This document shows positions 41,694-49,559 of a stretch of DNA of 64,000 bases, piece by piece (positions within the stretch are counted from its first letter, which is position 1; each line of letters begins with the position of its first letter). The stretch is from Klebsiella sp. BIGb0407. GTDB lineage: Bacteria; Pseudomonadota; Gammaproteobacteria; Enterobacterales; Enterobacteriaceae. Under the pieces are notes generated by a model. It saw only the letters and a program-made list of their open reading frames with translations. It made no database searches and had not been told where the DNA came from. A program made the position numbers and the translations under genes. The stretch lies in the NCBI RefSeq assembly GCF_024807845.1, contig NZ_JANUEQ010000008.1:62001-126000 (forward strand), given 5' to 3'.

Positions 41694-41880
41694 TACGGTC
41701 TTTCCCAAAGTGAAGCCGCCAGAAGTGTTGACGGAATTAAGATGAAGTTCGTGTGTCACAAAAACGGTTAATCAATATTCAATTCCTTAATGCATGATAT
41801 ATCCTATATAATGTATTTTTGGCATGCTACGGATTAAATTGCAAAAGCAAAGTCACTTTTTTGCTAAAGGAAAACCTTAT
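41694..41880. promoter_or_regulatory. Divergent control region between binding-protein gene and GntR gene
   Basis: A 187-base AT-rich stretch with the imperfect palindrome TGCATGATATATCC-TATATAATGTA region near 41791-41815. It shares GATATATCC with the palindrome upstream of the ATPase gene at 32485-32501. It is the likely GntR operator. Confidence 0.5.
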
Positions 41881-42564
41881 ATGTTTGAGATGGAAAAAGC
41901 GCAGCGTGTCAGCCTGACCATGCAGGTTGAAGCTAAGCTGAAAGGGGCCTTGATTGTTGGTGTACTCAAACCGGGGGCGCGGCTGGTCACCAAAGAAATT
42001 GCCGAAAAACTTGGCACCAGCGTGACGCCGGTGCGTGAAGCATTATTGCGTCTGGTCTCGGCAGGAGCACTTGATGCCACCCCCGCCCAAGCTTTTCTGG
42101 TGCCAAAAATTGCGCTGGCGCGGTATCAGGAAATCACACTTATTCGCAAAAATCTTGAAGGTCTGGCGGTGTCGCAAGCCTGTGAACTGCAAACGGGGGA
42201 TCAAATCGCTTTACTGAAAACACTGAATGCCAAATTTATGGCAGCGAAAGCTGAAAACAACGTTGAGGGCGCGTTAGAGGCCAACCGGGAATTTCGCTTC
42301 ACGCTGTATGAAATGGCTGGGATGCCTACCTTGATGGCGCTTATCGAGCAACTGTGGGTGCAGATTGGCCCGTGCTTTAACTATCTTTATCCCCAGTCGC
42401 CCCATATGGAGAAGGGACAGCATAATTATGACCAGCTGTTACTGGCTCTTGAAGCGGGCGACGCTAAACGTTGCGTGAAACTTATTCACAAATCAATTGA
42501 TGACGGTGAAGCTATTCTCGGGAAGCATTATTTTCAGGAGGAGCACAGAGGTTTACTGGAATGA
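41881..42564 (+). CDS. GntR/FCD-family regulator of the peptide cluster
   Basis: A 227-residue regulator. The N-terminal winged helix has QVEAKLKGALIVGVLKPGARLVTKEIAEKLGTSVTPVREALLRLVSAGAL. The FCD domain (ALARYQEITLIRKNLEGLAVSQACE, NREFRFTLYEMAGMPTLMALIEQLWVQIG, YDQLLLALEAGDAKRCVKLIHKSIDDGE) has the conserved Arg and His positions typical of metal/carboxylate-binding FCD proteins. ATG 41881 follows AAGGA by nine bases; an upstream in-frame start at 41824 is less likely. It is divergent from the transport/catabolic operon and is its probable repressor. Confidence 0.92.
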   Translation: MFEMEKAQRVSLTMQVEAKLKGALIVGVLKPGARLVTKEIAEKLGTSVTPVREALLRLVSAGALDATPAQAFLVPKIALARYQEITLIRKNLEGLAVSQACELQTGDQIALLKTLNAKFMAAKAENNVEGALEANREFRFTLYEMAGMPTLMALIEQLWVQIGPCFNYLYPQSPHMEKGQHNYDQLLLALEAGDAKRCVKLIHKSIDDGEAILGKHYFQEEHRGLLE

Positions 42565-42951
42565 AGCAAGGATTGCCAGACTACAAGGCAGAGTCTGGCA
42601 AAATAAAGGCGCAGAAGCATTCAACGTTTGTCTTCCACTGGTGGAGAGCCTGACTACGCTTTCCTTCGGGAAATTTATCAAGATACCCTCACTATCAAAA
42701 CAGCGAACACGCCAGATAATAGTCACTAATATCTGAATGAATGTATTAAAAAATAACTGCTATCAATTTTGGAGTTAATAGTTCTTATAGCCGTAACTCG
42801 TTGGGGACTTAATATTTGCCATCGACTAACCAAACATGTTTGAGCTTTTCTGGGGGCTCAGATCCTGTTCTTATTTGCATCCGATCTTTTATCGGCTATC
42901 AGCCACAACAAAAAACCCGCTTAAGTTTCCTTAAGCGGGTTTTTCTAAATT
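42565..42951. other. Intergenic region between GntR gene and tRNA-Asn
   Basis: TTGCCAGACT (42573-42582) and AGTCTGGCAA (42592-42601) form a 10-base hairpin just after the GntR gene, without a T tract. The rest, up to the tRNA terminator, shows no gene I can support. Confidence 0.45.
42911..42944 (-). terminator. Terminator of the second tRNA-Asn gene
   Basis: AAAAACCCGCTTAAG and CTTAAGCGGGTTTTT pair around TTTC, directly downstream of the minus-strand tRNA. It is a textbook intrinsic terminator and is not the same sequence as that of copy 1. Confidence 0.88.
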
Positions 42952-43027
42952 TGGCTCCTCTGACTGGACTCGAACCAGTGACATACGGATTAACAGTCCG
43001 CCGTTCTACCGACTGAACTACAGAGGA
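42952..43027 (-). tRNA. tRNA-Asn (GTT), copy 2
   Basis: Identical over 76 bases to the gene at 25689-25764, including the GTT anticodon and encoded CCA. It is close to nac and cbl, matching the association of asn tRNA genes with nac-cbl in E. coli. The upstream bases TGAACGGGGCG are shared with copy 1. Confidence 0.97.
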
Positions 43028-43218
43028 ATCGTTTGAACGGGGCGGATATTACCGGGGCTGGGTGACGTTGTCAAAGCTTCCGTTATAGAAAAACGTTTGT
43101 TTGCTGTTAAAACAGACAAATTGTATGAAAAAGGCCTTGTTGAGATAACTTTACAGCACAATGATTGCCATTTTATTTCCAGGCCATAAGATAAGACCAT
43201 TGAAAATATGAGGATGTA

Positions 43219-43584
43219 ATGGTTAAACAGCAGCGTCTGGGTCTCTGGTTCCTTTGTCTGGCATGTGTCGTGGTACTCGTTTGTAGTGCACAACGCGTGT
43301 TAAGTCTGCACGCCTTGCAGATGGGAACAGTTGCGAGCGTTGTGTTAACTCAGCCTGATTCTATTTTACCGGATGAGGACGTGGCCGTTACACCCTGTGA
43401 ACTCAGTGCGAAGTCGCTTCTGAGTATGCCGCCGATGTTATTTGATGCTGTCTTGCTGACCCTGGGTCTGCTGCTATTACTTTTGGCGCCTGAGCGTTCA
43501 TGTCAGCGTCGGTATTTCCCGCCCAGGGTCATATCCTCACCCTCCCTCAGGGTTCATCTCCGCTTCTGCGTCTTCCGGGAATGA
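43219..43584 (+). CDS. scsA: Suppressor of copper sensitivity protein A
   Basis: A 121-residue membrane protein. It starts MVKQQRLGLWFLCLACVVVLVCSAQRVLSLHALQMG, with a second hydrophobic segment MLFDAVLLTLGLLLLLLAPE and a basic C-terminal tail. Size and N-terminus match what I recall of Salmonella ScsA, and it heads an intact scsBCD set. A periplasmic loop (about residues 35-70) contains one cysteine, in VTPCELSA. Its molecular role in copper and peroxide tolerance is not well established. The scsB start follows 48 bases later, so they are likely co-transcribed or closely linked. Confidence 0.85.
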   Translation: MVKQQRLGLWFLCLACVVVLVCSAQRVLSLHALQMGTVASVVLTQPDSILPDEDVAVTPCELSAKSLLSMPPMLFDAVLLTLGLLLLLLAPERSCQRRYFPPRVISSPSLRVHLRFCVFRE

Positions 43585-43632
43585 CAGTTAACTGCTTCTG
43601 ACGGTTAATTCATCATTTTACGGAGAAAAAAT

Positions 43633-45519
43633 ATGTTCACTCTTTGCAGACGGGCATTGTTATGCCTGTTATTACTCTGGCTGCCCGTTTCCTGGGCTGC
43701 CGAGTCTGACTGGCTGACATCGCCAGATAATTCACATGCTGCGGTACGTGTACGGGCAGATATCAATGCCAGTAATGAAACCCGGCTATTGCTGGATATC
43801 AAACTTTCCGATGGCTGGAAAACCTACTGGCGATCGCCTGGCGAAGGGGGTGTTGCGCCAGCGATACGCTGGCAGGAAACTCAGGCTCCGGTGCAATGGC
43901 TCTGGCCAGTTCCGGCGCGCTTTGATGTCGCAGGGATTACCACCCAAGGCTACCATCAGCAGGTGACATTTCCGATGCAGGTGACGGGTGACGCACCTGC
44001 CACGTTCGGGGGAATACTGACTCTCTCTACCTGTAGTAATGTCTGCCTGCTGACAGACTATCCTTTTAGCGTTACGCCGACTCACCAGGATGAAACCTTT
44101 GCCCATGATTATTTCAAAGCGATGGGACAGATCCCGGTAAAGAGTGGTCTGACAGAAACCCTGCAAGTGGACTATCGCCAGGGAGAGCTATTGCTCAAAG
44201 CCGTCCGTGCAGAAGGATGGTCAAATCCTGATGTGTACCTGGACTCGCTGGGTGATGCCGTTTTTGGTAAACCGATATTCGATGTAGAGGGACAGACGCT
44301 CAAGGCTTCGATTCCAGTTAGCGACAGCTGGGGCGAGGAAGCGCCTAATATCAGTGGTCAGTTACTGACTCTGGTACTGGAAGACCAGGGTATTGCGCAA
44401 GAAAATCAGCTTACCGTCGGGGTAGCCCCAGTCGGTAGCCTGACGTCAGAGGTTCTGCCGCTCTGGCAGGTCGTGTTGATGGCCCTGGCCGGAGGATTGA
44501 TCCTCAATCTGATGCCCTGCGTTTTACCCGTTCTGGGAATGAAACTGGGCTCAGTTCTGTTGGTGGAGCACCAGGAACGGCGTTTAATTCGCTGGCAGTT
44601 TTTGGCTTCAGTTGCAGGAATTATTCTGTCCTTTATGGCACTGGCCCTGTTCATGACCGTTCTGAGACTCACTAACCATGCATTAGGCTGGGGGATCCAG
44701 TTCCAGAATCCATGGTTTATTGGCGCGATGGCGCTGGTAATGCTGCTCTTTAGTGCCAGTTTATTTGGTTTATTTGAATTCCGACTCTCTTCATCACTGA
44801 CAACCCGACTGGCAACGCACGGCGGGCAAGGCATGGCAGGACATTTCTGGCAGGGCGCTTTTGCTACTTTACTTGCAACACCCTGCAGCGCTCCGTTTTT
44901 GGGTACAGCAGTGGCTGTTGCCTTGACCGCGTCTTATCCCGTGTTGTGGGGATTATTTCTCGCACTGGGGCTGGGAATGAGCTTGCCCTGGCTGCTTATT
45001 GCCCTTAAACCAGAGCTGGCGTTATGTCTACCCCGTCCGGGAAGATGGATGAACAGAGTACGCCTGCTTATGGGGATGCTAATGCTGGGATCGGCCATAT
45101 GGCTGGCAAGTTTATTATTGCCACATTTTGGACTGACTCAGGAACGCGTGAGCCATGAAAATATCGACTGGCAGCCGCTGACAGAGCAGGCGATATCACA
45201 AGCACTGGCCGAAAATAAACGCGTGTTTATTGATGTCACCGCTGACTGGTGCATTACCTGCAAAGCCAATAAATATAACGTGCTGAATAAAGACGAAGTA
45301 CAAAATGCACTGCAACAATCCGATGTCGTGGCCTTGCGGGGTGACTGGACACTTCCGTCTGATGAGATAACTACTTTTTTACGTAGCCGCGGACAGGTAG
45401 CTATCCCATTTAATCAGATTTATGGCCCACAACTTCCTAAAGGGAAAGTATTGCCGACGCTGCTGAGCCGTGACTCAGTCATTAATACGCTCGATGAAGC
45501 TAAAGGAGCCACACCATGA
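43633..45519 (+). CDS. scsB: ScsB, DsbD-like transmembrane thiol reductant conduit
   Basis: A 628-residue inner-membrane protein that passes electrons from cytoplasmic thioredoxin to periplasmic ScsC. In order: a Sec signal (MFTLCRRALLCLLLLWLPVSWAAE), an N-terminal periplasmic domain with the cysteine pair STCSNVC near residue 136, a membrane domain with cysteines in LNLMPCVLPVLGMKLG and LLATPCSAPFLGTAVAVALTASYP, and a C-terminal thioredoxin-like domain with DVTADWCITCKANKYNV. GGAG precedes the ATG. Its stop overlaps scsC (ATGA). The domain plan is that of ScsB/DsbD. Confidence 0.93.
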   Translation: MFTLCRRALLCLLLLWLPVSWAAESDWLTSPDNSHAAVRVRADINASNETRLLLDIKLSDGWKTYWRSPGEGGVAPAIRWQETQAPVQWLWPVPARFDVAGITTQGYHQQVTFPMQVTGDAPATFGGILTLSTCSNVCLLTDYPFSVTPTHQDETFAHDYFKAMGQIPVKSGLTETLQVDYRQGELLLKAVRAEGWSNPDVYLDSLGDAVFGKPIFDVEGQTLKASIPVSDSWGEEAPNISGQLLTLVLEDQGIAQENQLTVGVAPVGSLTSEVLPLWQVVLMALAGGLILNLMPCVLPVLGMKLGSVLLVEHQERRLIRWQFLASVAGIILSFMALALFMTVLRLTNHALGWGIQFQNPWFIGAMALVMLLFSASLFGLFEFRLSSSLTTRLATHGGQGMAGHFWQGAFATLLATPCSAPFLGTAVAVALTASYPVLWGLFLALGLGMSLPWLLIALKPELALCLPRPGRWMNRVRLLMGMLMLGSAIWLASLLLPHFGLTQERVSHENIDWQPLTEQAISQALAENKRVFIDVTADWCITCKANKYNVLNKDEVQNALQQSDVVALRGDWTLPSDEITTFLRSRGQVAIPFNQIYGPQLPKGKVLPTLLSRDSVINTLDEAKGATP

Positions 45520-46145
45520 AATACTTTTTGATTATATTCTTTGCCTTATATACCAGCTTCAGTCGTGCGCAAACCGCGCCAGAACAGTCTTTTTCAGCCG
45601 AGCAGCAGCAGCAATTTGAAGCGTTAATTAACCAGATGCTGTTTAACGATCCCAATAGTCCCCGTATTGGGGCAGAGAAACCGACGTTAATCCTCGTCAA
45701 TTTTACGGATTACAACTGCCCCTACTGTAAGCAACTTGATCCGCTGCTGGAAAAAATAGTCCAGAAATATCCGCAGGTGAGAGTCGTGATTAAACCTCTA
45801 CCCTTTAAAGGTGAAAGCTCCGTTTTATCGGCTCGCACAGTCTTAACAACATGGCGTCAGCATCCTGAACAGTTTCTGGCACTACATGAAAAACTGATGC
45901 AGAAAAAGGGTCAGCACGATACGGCAAGTATTGCTGCAGCCGTTGAAAAGAGCAGAGCGACGGCCGTGATACCGGATGAAAAAAGTATGGAGACTCTGAG
46001 CACCAACTTACAGCTAGCGCGGCTGGTCGGCGTTCAGGGTACGCCCGCAACGATTATCGGTGATGAAATGATCCCCGGTGCGGTTTCGTGGGAGATACTG
46101 GAAGAGGTTGTAAAGGAAAAACTGGCGGCTGCCAATGAAAAGTAG
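45516..46145 (+). CDS. scsC: ScsC, periplasmic DsbA-fold disulfide isomerase/reductase
   Basis: A 209-residue protein with a Sec signal (MKYFLIIFFALYTSFSRA). The N-terminal helical stretch (FSAEQQQQFEALINQMLFNDPNSP) resembles the ScsC oligomerisation region. A thioredoxin fold has active site NCPYC (Cys-68, Cys-71), a helical insertion and cis-proline VQGTPATIIGDEMIPG. ScsC proteins reduce or isomerise disulfides and bind copper, and depend on ScsB for electrons. The gene overlaps both neighbours. Confidence 0.93.
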   Translation: MKYFLIIFFALYTSFSRAQTAPEQSFSAEQQQQFEALINQMLFNDPNSPRIGAEKPTLILVNFTDYNCPYCKQLDPLLEKIVQKYPQVRVVIKPLPFKGESSVLSARTVLTTWRQHPEQFLALHEKLMQKKGQHDTASIAAAVEKSRATAVIPDEKSMETLSTNLQLARLVGVQGTPATIIGDEMIPGAVSWEILEEVVKEKLAAANEK

Positions 46146-46641
46146 ACTGTTACGCTGGCTGCGTGAAGGCATTATCTTAGTGGCATTGCTAGTGGTTGTG
46201 ATGCTGGCAATGGACTGGTGGCGGGCTCCGGTTGCGCCGCCGTATTTTGAGAGTATGTCATTACAGACTCTGGGCGGATCGGCCGTGACACTCGAAACGT
46301 TGAGTGCTGATAAACCGTTACTGGTGTATTTCTGGGCCAGTTGGTGTGGTGTTTGTCGCTTTACGACTCCGGACATCGCAAAACTGTATGACGAAGGAAA
46401 TAATGTGATGACGATTGCATTGCGATCCGGAACCGATGACGAAGTGATGAAAGGATTACAGCGTAAAGGTTATCACTTCCCGGTAATCAACGATCCGTCA
46501 GGGACAATATCTCAGCATTTTCAAATCAGCGTCACGCCGACTATGTTAGTCATTTATCAGGGAAGAGTACTCTCCACAACAACTGGCTGGACGAGCTACT
46601 GGGGAATAAAGTTGCGCTTATGGTGGGCAACTGTTGCGTAA
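46135..46641 (+). CDS. scsD: ScsD, membrane-anchored thioredoxin-like protein
   Basis: A 168-residue protein with one N-terminal anchor (LLRWLREGIILVALLVVVMLAM). A TlpA-like periplasmic thioredoxin domain has active site FWASWCGVCRF (Cys-71, Cys-74) and cis-proline VTPTMLVIYQGRV. It overlaps scsC by 11 bases and ends the scs operon. The redox partner is probably ScsB or another periplasmic thiol protein. Confidence 0.92.
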   Translation: MKSRLLRWLREGIILVALLVVVMLAMDWWRAPVAPPYFESMSLQTLGGSAVTLETLSADKPLLVYFWASWCGVCRFTTPDIAKLYDEGNNVMTIALRSGTDDEVMKGLQRKGYHFPVINDPSGTISQHFQISVTPTMLVIYQGRVLSTTTGWTSYWGIKLRLWWATVA

Positions 46642-46689
46642 TAAGAGTGCTGAAGGCGCCCTGAAATAACCCTGATTTTTCTCATAAGT

Positions 46690-46725
46690 TGCACCAAGGT
46701 TGTGCACTTGCACCGATAAGGTGGC
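46690..46725. promoter_or_regulatory. Two adjacent NtrC-type enhancer sites upstream of nac
   Basis: TGCACC-AAGGT-TGTGCA (46690-46706) and TGCACC-GATAA-GGTGGC (46709-46725) each match the NtrC dyad TGCACC-N5-GGTGCA at 11 or more of 12 arm positions. Their centres are 19 bases apart. They lie about 100-130 bases upstream of the sigma-54 element, the expected enhancer position for NtrC control of nac. Confidence 0.75.
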
Positions 46726-46757
46726 AGCGTTAGCAATTTCTTTGGAATGCTGCCACC
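46720..46757. terminator. Hairpin downstream of scsD
   Basis: GGTGGCAGC (46720-46728) and GCTGCCACC (46749-46757) are perfect 9-base arms with a 20-base loop and no T tract. It overlaps the second NtrC-type site, so it may be incidental, a weak scs terminator, or part of the nac control region. Confidence 0.35.
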
Positions 46758-46821
46758 CCAATAACCATAGTATTTTCTTATAATTCATATTATTAGTCTT
46801 TTTCACGACGTTTTAATAAAT

Positions 46822-46837
46822 TGGCAAGAATTTTGCA
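46822..46837 (+). promoter_or_regulatory. Sigma-54 promoter of nac
   Basis: TGGCAAG-AATT-TTGCA matches the -24/-12 consensus TGGCACG-N4-TTGCA with one mismatch and keeps GG-N10-GC. The predicted transcript would start near 46848, 44 bases before the nac ATG. This agrees with known sigma-54/NtrC control of nac in enterobacteria. Confidence 0.85.
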
Positions 46838-46891
46838 TTTACTTTATGACTGATTGTTGGATTGACGCGGTTGTTGCGTAAAGGGGAATGT

Positions 46892-47809
46892 ATGAACTTA
46901 AAACGACTGAAGTATTTCGTGAAAATCGTTGATATCGGTAGTCTCACCCAGGCCGCGGAAGTGCTTTATATTGCGCAACCCGCGCTGAGCCAGCAGGTGG
47001 CTAACCTCGAGGCCGAACTGGATCAACAATTATTGATTCGCACTAAACGTGGTGTGACGCCGACAGAAGCCGGAAAAGTACTTTACGCACACGCTAAAGC
47101 AATACTTAAACAGTGTGAACAAGCGCAGCTGGCGGTAAATAGCGTTGGTAAAGCATTAAAAGGTGCCGTTTCTATCGGGCTGGCGCCCGGGGCCGCCGCC
47201 TCGGTTGTTATTTTGCCAATGCTGAAATCAATGCGTGCGGGTTTACCTGATGTCATGATCCATCTGCATGAAAACAGTAACGCGGTGCTTAATGATAAGT
47301 TATTGAATGGTGAGCTAGATATGGCCATCGTCTATGACAGCTCTGCCCAGGACGGTCTGGTCAGCGAGCCCTTATTAAAAGAGAATTTATTTCTGGTCGG
47401 TAGTGGAACCTGCCCGGGAAAAACGGTCGATCTGAATACGATTGCTGAAATGAACTTATTCTTGCCTTGTGGTTATAGCGCGTTGCGCAAACGTATTGAT
47501 CATGCCTTTGCTCTGAGAAGTCTGAGCACTGAAGTTATGGGAGAGATTGAGTCAACAGCGACCCTGACCGCTGTGGTTGCAAGTGGTATGGGCGTCACCA
47601 TTCTGCCTGAGTCAGCAGCTTGTTCTTTAGTTGCGGCAACGCATGGCTGGATGGCGCATATTACCCAGCCATCGCTGAGTTTGCCTCTGACGCTGAATCT
47701 GTCATCAAGAGTGCCACTTTCTGCACAATCTGAAGCGGTGAAAGATTCATTGTTATCGCTCGTTTCTCGTCCATTACCTGATAATTCACTATGGATGATG
47801 GCGGGATAA
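46892..47809 (+). CDS. nac: Nitrogen assimilation control regulator (LysR family)
   Basis: A 305-residue LysR-type regulator that couples nitrogen limitation to sigma-70 genes. MNLKRLKYFVKIVDIGSLTQAAEVLYIAQPALSQQVANLEAELDQQLLIRTKRGVTPTEAGK is nearly the Nac helix-turn-helix I remember from E. coli and Klebsiella, and similarity continues through LLKENLFLVGSGTCPGKTVDLN, MNLFLPCGYSALRKRIDHAF, GEIESTATLTAVVASGMGVTILPESAA and WMAHITQPSLSLPL. ATG 46892 follows AGGGGA and is preferred over the in-frame start at 46862. It is followed by cbl, as in E. coli. Confidence 0.95.
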   Translation: MNLKRLKYFVKIVDIGSLTQAAEVLYIAQPALSQQVANLEAELDQQLLIRTKRGVTPTEAGKVLYAHAKAILKQCEQAQLAVNSVGKALKGAVSIGLAPGAAASVVILPMLKSMRAGLPDVMIHLHENSNAVLNDKLLNGELDMAIVYDSSAQDGLVSEPLLKENLFLVGSGTCPGKTVDLNTIAEMNLFLPCGYSALRKRIDHAFALRSLSTEVMGEIESTATLTAVVASGMGVTILPESAACSLVAATHGWMAHITQPSLSLPLTLNLSSRVPLSAQSEAVKDSLLSLVSRPLPDNSLWMMAG

Positions 47810-47916
47810 AATTTCTTTAGTACAAAAAGACATAAGATGAGGGTATTTATTATTTGGTTTACCGGGGTTATGACTTTAACAATAGTGCAAAGAAAAATCA
47901 TGACCCCGGAGGCACT

Positions 47917-48861
47917 ATGAATTTCCAGCAACTTAAAATAATCCGCGAGGCGGCAAGGCAGGATTACAATCTCACCGAAGTTGCGAACATGTTGTTCACT
48001 TCCCAGTCGGGTGTAAGTCGTCATATCCGGGAACTGGAAGAAGAACTGGGGATTGAAATTTTCATCCGTCGCGGTAAAAGGTTATTAGGTATGACTGAAC
48101 CAGGCAAAGCCTTGCTCGTCATCGCGGAGAGAATTCTGAATGAGGCGAGTAGCGTACGACGTCTGGCCGATTTATTCACTAATGAAGACAGCGGTGTTCT
48201 GACCATCGCGACCACCCATACTCAAGCGCGTTATAGTTTACCTGTGGTTATCAAAGCGTTTCGTAGCTTATTTCCCGAAGTAAGACTTGAACTGATCCAG
48301 GGTACCCCACAAGAAATTGAAAGTTTACTGCATAGTGGTGCCGCTGATATTGGTATTGCAAGTGAGCGCTTAAGTACCGATCCTGCGATGGTTGCCTATC
48401 CCTGGTTTCGCTGGCACCACAGTCTGTTAGTCCCACAAGGACATCCGTTAATTCAGAGTAACCCACTGACACTCGATGATATCAGCCGCTGGCCATTGAT
48501 TACCTACCGCCAGGGAATAACGGGTCGTTCTCGCATTGATGAGGCCTTTACACGCCGTGGTTTGATCCCGGATATTGTACTCAGTGCCCAGGACTCAGAT
48601 GTTATCAAAACCTATGTTGAATTAGGGCTAGGTATTGGTCTGGTTGCCTCGCAGGCGTGCGTTGATGGGGGCGAACTGGTCCATCTTAATACTCAACACT
48701 TGTTCGATACCAACACAGTGTGGCTCGGGATCCGCCGGGGACAATTACAACGTAATTATGTCTGGCGCTTTATCGAGCTTTGCAACCCTGCGCTGTCTGT
48801 TGATGAGATTAAGCGTTTAGCTCTGGAACCTGAAGATAGCGCGATTGACTATCAAATATGA
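47917..48861 (+). CDS. cbl: LysR-type sulfur-starvation regulator Cbl
   Basis: A 314-residue regulator needed for sulfonate and other organosulfur use. The first 110 residues (MNFQQLKIIREAARQDYNLTEVANMLFTSQSGVSRHIRELEEELGIEIFIRRGKRLLGMTEPGKALLVIAERILNEAS...) are almost identical to E. coli Cbl as I recall it. The effector domain has TIATTHTQARYSLP, WPLITYRQGITGRSRID, VLSAQDSDVIKTYVELGLGIGLV and RGQLQRNYVWRF. GGAGG precedes ATG 47917. It is preferred to CysB because of the N-terminus and the neighbouring nac. A terminator follows. Confidence 0.95.
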   Translation: MNFQQLKIIREAARQDYNLTEVANMLFTSQSGVSRHIRELEEELGIEIFIRRGKRLLGMTEPGKALLVIAERILNEASSVRRLADLFTNEDSGVLTIATTHTQARYSLPVVIKAFRSLFPEVRLELIQGTPQEIESLLHSGAADIGIASERLSTDPAMVAYPWFRWHHSLLVPQGHPLIQSNPLTLDDISRWPLITYRQGITGRSRIDEAFTRRGLIPDIVLSAQDSDVIKTYVELGLGIGLVASQACVDGGELVHLNTQHLFDTNTVWLGIRRGQLQRNYVWRFIELCNPALSVDEIKRLALEPEDSAIDYQI

Positions 48862-48945
48862 GTCAGAGATAGCTACAGAAGACTTGTTATCAAAATAGAT
48901 ATTCACTCAGGTATTTTAACCGCTATAGCGCACCACTACTGCGAA

Positions 48946-48968
48946 AATGACGGAGCAAATCCGTCATT
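48946..48968 (+). terminator. Intrinsic terminator of cbl
   Basis: AATGACGGA and TCCGTCATT pair around GCAAA and are followed by CCTCTTCTTTATT, 85 bases after the cbl stop. Confidence 0.75.
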
Positions 48969-49559
48969 CCTCTTCTTTATTCTGCTTGTGAATACTGCCA
49001 TTCGTTTGTCTGTGCAATCTCTCAGCCAAAAAAATAACTTAAAAACTATGCTATATATGTTACATAGATAGTCAGGTGTTTTCATATTTAAATGAAGATT
49101 TATACTAGACTGAGTGTAATTGAATGATATTCATTAGCATTTGTTGATGAGATATTCTAGCCTCTGTTTTTTTGTTCAATTAATAATATTAATGAATAAA
49201 TAAATTTATTTGCGATTTTATTTTAATCATGGTGATTTAGCGCGTCATCGGGATGAGAATTTGTGATGAAATTTAAAATCAGGCGTTTTTAATATATAAG
49301 GAAACCCTGGAGTTTATATTTTTATTTAATGCATGATGTACTGATTCTTGCTATGAAATATATTTTAATGACTTTAAATATATTTGAGATGATCAATATA
49401 TTTAAAGATCTCTTTTCTCATAAATATCAGTGTGTTTGCATGGGTTTGTTGTGCAGTATTTTGACATCTGATGCTCATTTATAGGCAGTGTTGTTTTGCT
49501 AGAGTATGTCACTGAATGTTAACAACCAGACTCATGTTTAATATTGTTGGGATGAAGCT
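48969..49559. other. Long AT-rich intergenic region upstream of the oxygenase cassette
   Basis: About 590 bases of very AT-rich DNA between the cbl terminator and the 2-oxoglutarate oxygenase gene, with no open frame worth calling. It must contain the cassette promoter. Its composition, like the low-GC genes that follow, suggests acquired, H-NS-silenced DNA. Confidence 0.5.

Noticed and set aside
25689..43027. Segment between tRNA-Asn copies as an integrated phage or integrative element
   Set aside because: There is no integrase, excisionase or structural gene, and both repeats are full tRNA genes with their own terminators, not a partial attachment-site repeat.
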